From assembly GCA_030035585.1 (NCBI GenBank), contig CM057473.1, forward strand, positions 13,690,501-13,754,500: a DNA stretch of 64,000 nt, written 5' to 3'. Source of the DNA: Dugong dugon. Lineage: Eukaryota; Chordata; Mammalia; Sirenia; Dugongidae. Below, in pieces: positions 19,893-31,222 of the stretch (the stretch's first letter is position 1; every line of letters begins with the position of its first letter). The notes beneath the pieces are model-generated. The model saw nothing but the letters and a program-made list of their open reading frames with translations. It was not told the DNA's origin and did not search any database. A program made the position numbers and the translations under genes.

Positions 19893-21118
19893 AACCGTTC
19901 ATCTATCAGTTTGCCGTGCTGTGGTGGATTGTGTGTTGCTGTAATGCTGGAAGCTATGCCACTGGTAATTAAAAAAACAAGCAGGTCATTACTGATGTCA
20001 TACAGATCTTGGCTGAAAGTACAAAATACCAGAAAGATGTTTACCTGTGTTTTATTGACTATGCAAAGACGTTCGACTAGGAGGATCATAATAAATTACG
20101 GATAACATTGCAAAGAATGGGAATTCCAGAACATTTAATTGTGCTCATTCAGAACCTGTACGTAGAACAAGAGGCAGTCGTTTGAACAGAACAAGAGAAC
20201 ACTGTGTAGTCTGAAGTCAGGAAAGGTGTGCATCAGGATTGTGTCCTTTCACCATATTTATTCAATCTGTATGCCGAGCAAATAATCTGAGAAGATGAAC
20301 TAGCTGAAGAAGAATGCAACATCAGGACTGGAGGAAGACTTATAAGCAAACTTCCTTGCTGAAAGTGACAAGGACTTGAAGTACTTACTGATGAATATCA
20401 AAGACTACAGCCTTCAGTATAGATTACACTTCAACATAAAGAAAACAAAAATCCTCACAAGTGGATCATCAAGCAACATCATGATAAATGGAGAAAAGAT
20501 TGAAGTTGTCAAGAATTTCATTTTACTGGATTCACAATCAATATCCATGGAAGCAGCAGTCAAGAAATCAAAAGACGCATTGCACTGGGCAAATCTGCTG
20601 TAGAAGACCTCTTTAAAGCATTAAAAAGCAAAGATGGATGTCACTTTGAGGACTAAGGAGCGCCTGACCCAAGCCGTGGTATTTTCAATCATCACAAATG
20701 CATGTGAAAACTGGACAACGAATAAGGAAGGCCTAAGAAGAATTTATGTCTTTGAATTATGGTGTTGGCACAAAATATTGAATATACCATGGACTGCCAG
20801 AAGAATGAACAAATCTGTCTTAGAAGAAGTACAGCCAGAATGCTCCTTAGAAGTGAAGATGGCGAGACTTCTTCCTATGTACTTTGGATATATTATCAAG
20901 AGGGACCAGTCCCCTGAGAAGGATATCGTGCTTGGTAAAGTGGAGGGTGAGTGAAAAAGAGGAAGACCCTGGATGAGATGGATTGACACAGTGGCTGCAA
21001 CAATGGGCTTAAACCTAGTAATGATTATGAGGATGGTGCAAGATTGGGCAGTGTTTTCTTTTGTTGTACCTAGCGTTGCTTTGAGCCAGAACTAATGGCA
21101 TCTAACAACAACAACATT
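19893..21118 (+). mobile_element. RTE/BovB-type LINE with internal deletion
   Basis: The first about 70 bases (CTGTGGTGGATTGTGTGTTG..., 19,918-19,960) match the 5' region of the afrotherian RTE. The sequence then jumps to the middle of the RT domain (FIDYAKTFD-like, 20,050-20,080) and continues through the C-terminal ORF to the 3' end (CAGTGTTTTCTTTTGTTGTA, CTAACAACAACAAC). The endonuclease, N-terminal RT and the YADD catalytic block are missing. The ORF is broken by stops and frameshifts; the longest piece is 106 codons (20,634-20,954). RTE encodes an AP-endonuclease/RT protein without ORF1. Confidence 0.9.
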
Positions 21119-22276
21119 TCTTAAGTGGGAGAAATAATTTAGAATTCATTTATTGTACTAATGCTAATGATCTCTGATCTAGGTCTTATTTTTGACTGAA
21201 TTTACGCCCTGGTTATTAAAAGCTTTTCTTTATAAATTATTGGCACCATTTTTAAATAATGACTCTTCTTCCCTTTTGCGATTCTTTTCTAATTTATTTC
21301 TCTGTTTTCACATCTCATTCAAATTTGTCTCAATCTTTTACTTTTGTTGTCTTCCAACACATTTTATTTTTGAAGCATTTTAAACAATTTGAAATGCATC
21401 CATTCCTAGTTGTAAACTCTCCTCCCTGCCACAAAGTGACATTTTCAACTACTGTTGGTCTTCTTTTAAAAAAGGCAGGAAGTATCATGACTTAAACTGA
21501 CGTCATATTCTTCTTAATAAAATTGACTTAATTTGACTCTGTAATTCCGTGACTCTCTCATTCTCCAATCACCATAGCTGAAAACTTTAAGTACACTAAA
21601 TTCTCTTCTATTCCATGGTAGCTAGCATTAATCAACCACCAAATCTTACAAATTATTTTTTTCTTATTTTTTAATACTTAGTTCTTTCTATCATATATTG
21701 ACATCATCTTTGATTGGACTCTTTTCATCTCAAAATTGTACCAATCTATATATTCTATTTCTTGAATTCTACTTTTCCCCTCCCTTTTCTACCTGTCAGA
21801 TGTCTAATATTTCTACCACCAGATTAACTTTCCTTACATATTGCTTTCAATGTAATATTGAAAACTCTAAACCCTCTATGAAAAAGCCTAATCTCTTTAA
21901 TCTGACATTCACGGGCTTCTGCAATGCTTCCACCTTACTCTCCAAATCTAATCTCCTAAACGTGTTCTCTATACATCTGGGTTGACAAGTTAAATGTGAA
22001 ACAAATATGTTTATTTTTATATGAAATACATTTGCCTCCTCTCACTACTTTTCAATAGCTCTACATAATTTATATTTCAACACTCACTTTGAATACCATC
22101 AGAAGATGGAAACAAATTGTGCCTATTTGCGACTTTCGATATCTACTATCTTTCCCAGATTTTGGTTTAGTTGTGAGGAACTAACATATTGTGAAGTCAT
22201 GGTGTAAGAGTGGGGGTGGGTATAGTACTTTATGGCATCATTCAACAAGATATTTCCACGGTCCTATCTGATTCTC
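21119..22276. other. Unassigned pyrimidine-rich DNA
   Basis: T/C-rich sequence. 21,700-21,990 faintly recalls the plus strand of an L2 LINE, but not strongly enough to call. Open frames here (21,192-21,985) lack any known domain. Confidence 0.4.
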
Positions 22277-22484
22277 AAGGAGCCCTGATGGCGCGATGGT
22301 TAATGCTCAGCTGCTAACTGAAAGGTCAGAAGTTCGAACACACTCAAAAATTCTGCAGGAGAAAAGAACTGGTGACCTGCTCCCATAAAGATTACAGCCT
22401 AGGAAATCCTATGAGGCAGTTCTATTCTATCCTTTATGGTTGCTAGGAATTAGAATTGACTCGATGGCACACAACAACAGCAAT
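22277..22484 (+). mobile_element. AfroSINE, long subtype with RTE-like tail
   Basis: Forward copy from AGGAGCCCTGATGGCGCGAT, with the extra CTGCAGGAGAAAAGAACTGG block, ending GACTCGATGGCACACAACAACAGC. This tail matches the RTE 3' end rather than the T/G-rich tail of the short subtype. Confidence 0.9.
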
Positions 22485-22842
22485 CTGATTCTCGGCTTTT
22501 AGCCCATTTAGATTCCTGCTAAAATCTCCTTGGTCCCCATGTACATGACCCATTCTGTTCTAAATGTCATTCTATGTGCAACGTTTTAGTGTAAACGAAT
22601 CATAGATTAAGACCAATGATAGAATGTGAAGATCTCTGAGGTTGGTTTAAAGATCAATTAGTTTAGACTCACTCACACAATCTTTCCCTACCTGACTTTT
22701 TTCCACACACATTAGGGCTCTAGCTGAGGAACACGATCGAGGTTCTCTTTTCTCTCAGGGACACACAACTCGTTGTAGTACTGGCACTATCCTAGAGCCA
22801 TGGTCAAAGAGAAACACAAATTCTCTCCTTTTCTCAATCAAT
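22485..22842. other. Unassigned DNA
   Basis: No gene. Parts near 22,620-22,800 have the even composition of an old SINE such as MIR, but no firm match. Confidence 0.35.
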
Positions 22843-23048
22843 AGGAGTCCCTGGGTGGTACAAACGGTCAAATACTTGGCTACTAACCAAAAGGTTAATG
22901 GTTCAGATCTACCAGAGGCTCTGGGAAAGAAAGCGCTGGAGATCTATTTCTGAAAGGTCACAGCCATTGAAAATCTATGGAGTATAGTTCTATTGTGAAA
23001 CTCATTGGTTTGCCATGAGTCAGAAGCAACTGGGTGGCGATTGTTTTT
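22843..23048 (+). mobile_element. AfroSINE, diverged
   Basis: Forward copy starting AGGAGTCCCTGGGTGGTACAAA and including CTACTAACCAAAAGGTTAATG and a 'CATGAGTCAGAAGCAACTGG' 3' end. Confidence 0.85.
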
Positions 23049-25520
23049 TAATGATGCAATGAGTTGTAGAATCTCATGCCTTGCCTTCCTTCATCTCCTC
23101 TTACCCCAGCACAGAAATTTTTGTTTGGTTTGGTGTCTTCTTTAATGGAGGATGGAGAACTCCTACCTTAATCAAACCTGCTGCGAGCCAACATCTTGTC
23201 TAAACTTGTCCCTAAATGCCATCTTCTTATGTAACTCAAATATGTAGTAATAGAATTTCTTTTATCTCTAATTTCCTCTCATACAAATCCTCCCTTGTGG
23301 CAATGAGCAAAGAATAGTTTTCTTACTCTAAATAGAGAAGGGAGAAGGACAAAAAGAATGACGATTAGTTGAGAAAATAGCAAATCTATTAAAATAAAGT
23401 ACAAACTCATTTTACTGAGATTTGTTTTATATTAAGTACATTTTCTTTTTTCTCTGCCATTTTGGGAAATTTTATTCACAACAGTGCCTGCTTTGAGTAT
23501 GACTTATTCTTTACTTGCACTCATGGATATTCCTTTCCTTTTCAAATTTCCTTCAAATTTTATATCTTCTGTAGGATTGTCTATGAACACAGCCAGTCCC
23601 TAGGCCATGAAAGAGATCTGTTCCTAACTGTGTCTTTAAGTCTTTAAGTGGAACCTGTAGGTGAGCTAGAATAGGTGTATATGGTTTTTGTTTAACCTTA
23701 ATTTAGTGCAAGAAAAGGCTCAAAGTCTTTTCAATGATTTAAAATCTGCATATGCACAAGTGATGAAGAATTTGTTGAGAGCAGAGGTTGGTTCGATTGT
23801 TTCAACATGAGGGCAAATTGACATAATATTAAAGGGCAAGTACAAGTTGTCCATAAGTCGGACATTCATAACATGGAGACTGTCTGTACTCCAGATGAAA
23901 GTGAAGTCCCTTTTTCAGGTTCCCTGTAATATCCCTGAGACTGTTTTCTATGACGAGCTTGCATAATATCATAGTTTACCTTTACATTCTTTGCCTTCTG
24001 ACATTGCTTGCCAGGGTCGCCTGTACACAACAGACATGGATGTACTGCCTGTATCTGAACAGACTGGCACCAGAAGTCAAAACAAAGCGGATACAAACCC
24101 TGAATTAAATTATGTGTCTCCATCAGAACTATGGTATAAGGAAATACATATCTCCACCGTTTATAGTTGCATACACATAGTGTTTTTTGTGAGACCTGAT
24201 CATAAAACTCATAAACTTGTGGTTGGAAATTCCCGCCAGAAAGCAATAGATCAGCTGGTTAAACTTTTTTTTTCCTTATTACTTAATTTTCTGCTACATA
24301 TTAATAGCTACTGTTAATTGTGTTTTCATATTGCTTAATTTTCTGGTACATTTTCTTGTATCAAGAAAACAAAGCAGTAAAGGTGGAGCTTATTTCAGAG
24401 AGGATAAATGGTTATATGGATAAGGATTAACCACCACAATGGCTCCAGACTTAGTTCTTAGAATATACAATGACTTAAAATTATGGCGCATTCATATTAC
24501 ACTTAGTATCAGGTTAAAATTGTGTTCCCAAATTGACGCTTATTTTCTTTCTTTTAAGAGTGTAAACTGGGTAGGTCACGTGGTCAAGTAAAATCTGCAC
24601 TGTAGGAAATAGAAACTGTTAAACCTTTCAAAAGGCATTCCTTTTTAATACCTGTAATTAGGCTATTAATTCTACTATGGTGTTTAGGCTGCATGCAGCG
24701 AGGGAGAGAGAAGTAAAGAAAAATTGTAAAATCAAATATTTCAATTTTATTTAAAGGTCACTGAATCATATAACCTACCTCAGAAGTACTTAACTGAAAA
24801 CAAAGAGCTCAGGAAATAAATGAGCTGAGTTACTCAAATTGTGAAGTTAACTACTTTAATTAGAAAGTAGAAGGTTTTCTTTTGAAAAGCCAACACGTGT
24901 GGTTGAATAACTAATTTTGAATCATTTCTTAAATGCCTTGCACCATAGCTTATTTATCCCTCATTATTTTCAGAGACACGTGATGTATTCATAATTTGAT
25001 TTCTCTTCTGTGATGCAGAATAAAGAGATAGAACAATAGAGGGATTTTCTTTCCTTTTTTTTAAATTGTGCTGTAAGTGAAAGTCTACAGTTCAATCTTT
25101 CTTTTTATTACCCTGGAACATGTTTTGATGTGAATGTTAGCATCCTGGGAGAAGAACTTCATTTAACTGCTGAAAAATTATCAATAATCTTTGAAGAATA
25201 TACTTATGAACTTTCTGTGAAAATTAGTATTTTATAAAGTTCAATATGATTATTAATTAATTTTATCTGACTTGATAGGGATAGGAATAAAACTATATTA
25301 ATAGCTTAATGAAAAATCATTTTTAATGAAATTTTTCAAAAAGTATAGTAACCATTATTTTCTGAGTACAGATATTAATCTTTGACTTGTTCAATAATAT
25401 GATCTGAATATTGTATTTAATAGTTACATATGAATCATGTTTTCTACAAAGAGATAATGTATCTTCTATTTAAATTCCTGTGGCATACATACATTCAGGA
25501 CATATTAGACCATAAATTGG
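23049..25520. other. Long unassigned AT-rich stretch
   Basis: No gene recognised in almost 2.5 kb. The longest open frames (23,866-24,246 minus, 126 codons; 23,991-24,317 plus, 108 codons) overlap on opposite strands and match no family that I know. A short DNA-transposon end is noted separately at 23,848-23,886. Confidence 0.45.
23848..23886. mobile_element. End fragment of an inverted-repeat DNA transposon
   Basis: Contains CCATAAGTCGGACATTC and ends GAGACTGTCTG followed by TA. It resembles the right end of the element at 50,569-50,941 (GTAAGTTGGATGTTC...GGACTGCCTG). The rest of the copy was not recognised. Confidence 0.4.
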
Positions 25521-25816
25521 GCAGTGGTGAATCTGTGGTAGTATTCTAACCTTCCCTGCAGGAGACCCAGGTTCAATTCCCACCAATGTATCTGAAACAC
25601 AGCCTTCACTTATCCTTCAGTGGAGGCTTGTGTATGGCTATAATGCTGAACAGGTTTCAGGGAAGCTTCAAGACTAAGACAGACTAGGAAGAAAGGCCTA
25701 GTGATCTACTTCTGAAAAACAGCCAGTGAAAATCTTATGAATCACAATGGTCTGATCTCATTGTTCATAGAGTTGCCATGATTCAGGAGCCACCTTGAAG
25801 GCAGTTAATAACAGCA
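25521..25816 (+). mobile_element. Chimeric AfroSINE: tRNA head, RTE-like body and tail
   Basis: A different SINE type. The tRNA-like head has promoter boxes (A box near TGGTGAATCTGTGG; B box GGTTCAATTCC at 25,570-25,580). The body reads GTGGAGGCTTGTGTATGGCT... GACTAAGACAGACTAGGAAG, which resembles the 5' region of the afrotherian RTE LINE. The tail (AGTTGCCATGATTCAGGAGC...) is a decayed version of the RTE 3' end. RNA polymerase III would have transcribed an active copy. Confidence 0.8.
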
Positions 25817-26029
25817 GACCATGAGTAAATCTAAATATATTTTCGTATGCAAACAAACAAAGAATCCAACACCAACAGCAATTAAAGTGCATATTCTTTG
25901 AAGGTAGAAAAAAAAAATGTTATCTTTAAAATCAAGGTGCTAAACAAATACACTGTCCTAAATAGTTGTTGGCTTAAAAAAATTACAGATTAATTAGAAA
26001 ATCATGACAATTTAAAAATTACAAAGCAC

Positions 26030-26475
26030 AGTTGCTGTACTGTGGCAGCAACTGGTAATTGTCCTGCAGCATATGTTAGACCCATACTTATAAGTTTTCT
26101 CTGTGTCCATAAGGACACTTGGCTGAAGCTACTTTCCTCAGCCTCCCATGCAGATACTGCTATAGATCTAGATTCTGACCTCACTGGTATTAGATTAGAA
26201 GCAATGTGTACAGTCCAGGTCATGGCCTTAAATAGATGAAATGTGCCATCCCCTCCCACTTCTCTGGAGCAACTCCAGTGCAGATGTGATGAAGGGAGGA
26301 AGAGCCATCTGTTCCACCTGGCAGAGCAGCAAGAGAGAAAACGTTGTGTCCATGAGCCTGGGAAGATTTCTTTCTGGCACTGGACAAGCTTCCTGGATAC
26401 TTACTTCAGAGAGAAATGAACTTCTATTTGTTTAAGCCATTATATATTTTAGTATTCTTATTGTAGCTCACTAAC
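26030..26475 (+). mobile_element. Ancient LTR-like repeat (fossil)
   Basis: TTTCCTCAGCCTCCCATGCAG in the first half and an end reading AACTTCTATTTGTTTAAGCC fit an old mammalian LTR or similar dispersed repeat. I cannot name the family with confidence. The open frames over it are not genes. Confidence 0.45.
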
Positions 26476-27106
26476 TTATGTCCCAACTGATAGTCCTTTA
26501 CTCTACATTTCCTGCCGAACTAGAGAGTTGCAATTATTTATTACTAATAATAGTAGTTTATTATATCACTTTTTCTTACTCTTAATGTGGGAGATTGGAT
26601 AAAGCCCATCAAAACTCCAATGAATCTTCACCCTTGCCACGTGATTATGTACGTTTAAATGAATAACGATCAAACTTTAAACAATTTTAACAGCTTTAAC
26701 AACTAATTTGGAAAATGAGTTGACCAGAAAATATTTAAGATAAATAAATAATGAATGTAGTCATATAAGATTTAAATTTTAAAAATAATTGAATCTAATG
26801 TAATCAAAACACATATAGTATTGTACTGGCCAAAGAAGGGGGGGTGCATATTAGCCATAATAAAGAATTGAGCAAAGTATTTGAATATATTCGGATTCTT
26901 GACATATTTAAAAATAGCAATTGGAATCAATAAGTGTCAATGAAACCACTGATTATGCATGTTAGGAAATACAATTAGATTTCTTACTTTATTTTATATG
27001 GGAAATATAAGAAATAGAACAAGGAATATAATTCTTAATAAAAATAAAGATTCTCTAAAGTTGATAAGAAATTGAGCTTGTCAACAGTAAAATATATAAA
27101 TAATTA
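26476..27106. other. Unassigned AT-rich DNA
   Basis: No gene or named repeat. Confidence 0.5.
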
Positions 27107-27478
27107 AACAACAACAAATAGTTGCCATCGAATCAATTTCAACTCGTGGTGAGCACACATGCGTCACAGCAGGACGGTGCTCCAACTCGTGGTGAGCACA
27201 CATGCGTCACAGCAGGACGGTGCTCCAACTCGTGGTGAGCACACATGCGTCAGAGCAGGACTGTGCTCCAACTCTTGGTGACCACACGTGCGTCAGAGCA
27301 GGACTGTGCTCCAACTCGTGGTGACCACACATGCGTCAGAGCAGGACTGTGCTCCATAGGGTTTTCAGTGGCTTTTTTTCAGAAGTAGATCACAGGCCTT
27401 TTTTCCGAGGTTCCTGTGGGTGTACTTGAACCACCAACCTTTTGGTTTGTAGTGAGAGTGTTAGGTGTTTCGGTTACT
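27107..27478 (-). mobile_element. AfroSINE enlarged by an internal tandem array
   Basis: A reverse long-subtype SINE: its tail (ACAACAACAAATAGTTGCCA) is on the left, then the tandem array, then CCATAGGGTTTTCAGTGG, CAGAAGTAGATCACAGGCC and the diverged head on the right. Without the array it would be about 200 bases, the usual length. Confidence 0.85.
27139..27353. repeat. Minisatellite, 5 x 43 bp, inside a SINE
   Basis: Five head-to-tail units starting at 27,139, 27,182, 27,225, 27,268 and 27,311, each beginning (C/T)CAACTC and containing CACA(T/C)GCGTCA. The first two units are almost identical. Units 3-5 share CAGAGCAGGACTG instead of CACAGCAGGACGG, and units 4-5 share GTGACC instead of GTGAGC. 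The unit corresponds to one internal block of the SINE consensus, so the array arose after insertion. Confidence 0.95.
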
Positions 27479-27531
27479 CAAGCCCATTGCCATCAAATCA
27501 ATTATGACTCAGCGACTCTGTAGAGACTCTA
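27479..27531 (-). mobile_element. AfroSINE fragment
   Basis: A short piece (AGCCCATTGCCATCAAATCA ... GACTCAGCGACTCTG) of the 3' part of a reverse SINE, abutting the previous one. Confidence 0.65.
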
Positions 27532-28079
27532 TAAAAAGAATATGGATGTGCAAACAACAGAAAAAAAAAGTCAAATGTTCAATTTTACTAGCTACCATAT
27601 GAATTTTAACTTAGATGGCTATGTTGTATGATAATAACTATTCATATTTTTATGGTGGAAAATAATGCATTTTTATAAGAACTTTTAAAAAAAGCCCTTA
27701 AAAATGTATTGATATTTCCATAGATTTCTATTCAAGGAATGTTTCATAAAGTAATCAATATGTATATGTACACAGATTTATGTTCCAAGATCATTCTAAC
27801 ATTTTTTGTAATGCAATTTGTAAAAAAGAAACATACTAAATTGTCATAACTAGATATTAACTAAAAAATATTATAATACAGGTATTCCATGGATTCTAAA
27901 GACGACATTAAAGGAATATTCCTGAGAAATAAGTAAAGTAAACTTATCTAACTAAAGTTTGGAAATGTTCTCAGATTACAAAATCTGTGTGTATCACGAT
28001 CTCAATTTTTGGAAATCTATAAAGTTTGAGTTAGAAAATCAATCATCTCTCTCTCTATATATATATATATATAGGCACT
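27532..28079. other. Unassigned AT-rich DNA with microsatellite
   Basis: Ends in a short (CT)n(TA)n run at about 28,047-28,073. No gene recognised. Confidence 0.55.
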
Positions 28080-28514
28080 TGTTATGGATTGAATTGCATC
28101 CTCCAAAAGATATATTGAAGTTCTAACCACTGGTACCTGTGAATGTGATCTTGTTTGGAAATAGGGTCTCCTCTAAGGATGTTATCAGTTAAGATAGCAT
28201 GAGTTCCTACTGGGGTAGGGTATTAGTTCCTAATATAATTTGCTCCATAAAAGAAGAGAAAGAGACACAGAGAGTCGGAGAAGATGTAGCCATGTTGAAA
28301 TGCAGCTACAAGCCAAGGAATGTGTGGGACTCTCAGAAGCTGAAAGAGACAAGAATGGATCCTCCTCTAATGACTTCAAAGGGAGTGTGGCCTGGCTGAA
28401 TAGTTGATTTGGATTTGTAGCCTACTGACTTATGAAACATAAAATAAATCTGTGTTCTTATAAGTCACCCAGTTTGTGGCATTTTGGTACAGCAAACCTA
28501 GAAAATTACTGGAG
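28080..28514 (+). mobile_element. MLT1-type LTR (ERVL-MaLR fossil)
   Basis: Starts TGTTATGGATTGAATTGCAT, then TTTGGAAATAGGGTCTC, AGTTAAGATAGCATGAG, CTACAAGCCAAGGAATG and an end CACCCAGTTTGTGGCATTTTG, all in consensus order for MLT1. Widespread in placental mammals and old. Confidence 0.9.
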
Positions 28515-28864
28515 TAGTAAATACTGATAATGCTTTTCTTTGTGACTGCATGGACAATTATCTGTATTTTCTTTTTTTATGCTTTAACGTGTGTTTCTAT
28601 AATTCCAAATAAACTTGTATTTTATTTAATCAAAAAATGTCATTTTGAAATAAAATATCAGTCTTCGTTTAATTCATCACTTAGTTCTGCCTTCATCAAA
28701 TACTTGCATATAATTTCCTTTTTTTTGCAAATCTTCTTACAGGCTATATTCCACGTAAAGGAAGAACATACCTATATATAACTAATAATAAAATTGCCAT
28801 AGATGAGATAGAAATTCAGTACTTTATTTGTATTAATGAAGATAATTTAACTACTGGTGTGAAA
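28515..28864. other. Unassigned AT-rich DNA
   Basis: No gene or named repeat recognised. Confidence 0.5.
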
Positions 28865-29935
28865 GTTGTTGTCAGTTACCCCTGAGCTGACTCTGACTCC
28901 TCATGACCTATGTATAACAGAATGAAACATTGCCTGGTCCTGTGCCGTCCTCATAATTGTTGGTAAATGGGAGCCCGTTGTTGCAGTCACAGTGCCAATC
29001 CAGGTCATGGAAGGTTTCCCCAGTTTTGGCTGACCCTCCACTTTACCAAATATGGTGTCATTTTCTAGTGATTTGTCTTTCCTGATGTTGTGTCCAAAGG
29101 AAGCAAGACGAAGTCTCACCAGTCTCGCATCTAAGGAGCGTTCTGTGTGTACATACGTGAAGACAGATTTGTTCGGTCTTCTGGCAGTCCATGGTATATT
29201 CAGTATTTTTCACCACATCAGATGCATGAATTCTTCTTAGATATTCCTTTTTCATTGTCCATCTTTCCCATGCATATGAAGCAATTGAAAGACCATGGCT
29301 TGGGTCAGGTGGATCATAGCCATTAAAGTGACATCTTTGATTTTTAACACTTTAAAGAGGTCATTTGCAGCAATTTCTCCAATGCAATTTAATTTCTTGA
29401 CTGCTGTTTCCATGGGAATTGATTGTTGATCCAAGTAGAATGAAATCTTTGGAAGCTTCAATTTCTTCACCATTTATCATTATGTTGTTTATTGGTCCTG
29501 TCATAAAGTTTTTATTTGTTTGTTTTGTTTTGTTTTATGATCAGATGTAATCCTCACCAAATAAGTCTTTGAACTTCATCGGAAAGTGCTTCAAAATATC
29601 TTCGTTTGGGCAAGCAAGGTTGTGTCATCTATACGTGGCATGTTGCTGATGAGTCTTCTCCCAATCCTGATGCCGAGTTCTTCATATAGTCCAGCTTCTT
29701 GGATTATGTGTTCATCACACAGGTTGAATAAAAAAAGTGAAAGGATACAGCCCTGCTGCAGACCTTTTCTAATTGTAAAGCTCTCAGTATTCCCTTGTTG
29801 CATTCAAAAGACTACCTCTTGAACTAGGTACACATTCCACATGAGCACAATCAAGCATTCAGAATTCCCATTCTTTATAATGTCTTCCATAATTAGTTAT
29901 GATCCACACAATCAAATGCCTTTGTTTAGTCAGGT
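28865..29935 (-). mobile_element. RTE/BovB-type LINE fragment
   Basis: Reverse copy covering the C-terminal half of the RTE ORF and the 3' end (GTTGTTGTCAGTTACCC... on the left). On the minus strand the RT region reads ...RKGLQQGCILSLFLFNL... and RIDDTTLLAQ, where the catalytic YADD has become RIDD. Several frame breaks. 5'-truncated near 29,935. Confidence 0.9.
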
Positions 29936-29989
29936 GGTGGCTTGTGTTGGCACTCTATTGTAATTATATGTTATTCTCTTAGTGGGCCT

Positions 29990-30240
29990 TACAAAATACA
30001 GCATATCCAGAATTTGACCATTTCTTAGTAAGAACACTGCTACCATGTTTGTCCAATTTACTGCCATGTTTCACTGTCTTATTGCTATTGTCTCATTTGC
30101 TACCAATCTTCTTCTGGGTCAGTTGGTTCTATCCCCATTGACCTTTACCAATCCCATTCCCATTACAGGAGTTTTTCCATTAAGATTTCCTTTGTCTCAA
30201 ATTACAGTGACATATATGAAATTCAGAATCTGTGTAAGGC
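29990..30240 (+). mobile_element. L2 LINE fragment
   Basis: TATCCAGAATTTGACCATTTC, ACTGCTACCATGTTTGTCC and TGTCTCATTTGCTACCAATC follow the order of a familiar L2 ORF2 segment. Old mammalian-wide element, highly diverged. Confidence 0.55.
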
Positions 30241-30448
30241 AGAAACCTGTCAGAGAAGGAAAGTTCAAATATTTTCCAATAATAGAGAGCAATTGAAAAG
30301 TGGTAAGACTGCACCCTACAAAGGCGGAAAACTTGCAAGACCTAGAAAAACAAGGCAGTACAATTGAGTTCTAGCTTTCTAGATTTCGTTTTATCTCATT
30401 CAGATATCTAAGGTATGTGTGTCCTCAGTTCTTTCAATTCTATTGCAA
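30241..30448. other. Unassigned DNA
   Basis: No recognisable feature. Confidence 0.4.
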
Positions 30449-30955
30449 TGGTTAATGTTATATGTCAGCTTAGCTAGGCTATGATTCTCAGTGATTTCAT
30501 AGACACTATGTGATCACCTTACCTTTTGTGATCTGATGTGAGCAGCTAATCAGTTGAAAAGGGAGCTTCCTTGGATGGGTGGTCTGCCTTCTGTACATAA
30601 ATGGATGTTCTGGCAAAGTTCACTTTCTCTCGACATGACCTGATGTTTGAATGTAAGCTTGCAGAAGTCTTCAGCACCTGACCAGCAGATTTTGTATTTG
30701 CCAACCCCTAGGATCCCATGAACCTGCAGAGGCCTCCAGCCTGTCGCCTGATCTGTTGATTTTGTGCTCGTCAGTCCCTGCAACCACATGAGACAGTGGT
30801 GGTCTTCAGCCTTTCACCTGACTTGCCAGCCTCCACAGTAGTGTGAGACATTTCCTCACAATTGCATGAGCCATTTTGTTGAAGTAAATCTCCCTCTATG
30901 TTTTTATATATACACTTCATTGGTTTTGTTCCTCTAGAGAACCCATTTACATTTT
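30449..30955 (+). mobile_element. Ancient ERVL-type LTR (fossil)
   Basis: Same family as 15,323-15,690: GTTAATGTTATATGTCAGCTTAGCTAGGCT at the start and GAAGTAAATCTCCCTCTATG ... GTTCCTCTAGAGAACCC at the end. It has an internal tandem of related blocks (TTCAGCACCTGACC..., CCAGCCTGTCGCCTG..., TTCAGCCTTTCACCTG...), as such LTRs often do. Confidence 0.65.
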
Positions 30956-31065
30956 ACATTTTCAGGGAGGTTTCCCTTGATCACCCATTACAAACAAACT
31001 TCTTCATACTGCAATGCTTATAGATCATACTCTGATTTTTTACCCCATAAAACCAAATAAAAAAA

Positions 31066-31222
31066 AAAAAATACCATTGCTGTCGAATCAATTCTGACTC
31101 ATAGCCACCCTATAGGGCAGAGTAGAACTGCCCCATAGAGTTTCCAAGGAGCACCTGGCAGATTTGAACTGCCAACCTTTTGGTTAGCAACAGTAGCACT
31201 TAACCACTACACCACTAGGGTT
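31066..31222 (-). mobile_element. AfroSINE
   Basis: Reverse full-length copy. CATTGCTGTCGAATCAATTC lies on the left and the head ACCACTACACCACTAGGGTTT on the right. An A13 run flanks the tail. Confidence 0.9.

Noticed and set aside
25521-25600. tRNA gene
   Set aside because: A and B boxes are present but there is no complete cloverleaf. It is the tRNA-derived head of a SINE.
27139-27353. CRISPR-like array
   Set aside because: The units are contiguous with no spacers, in mammalian SINE sequence. It is a minisatellite.
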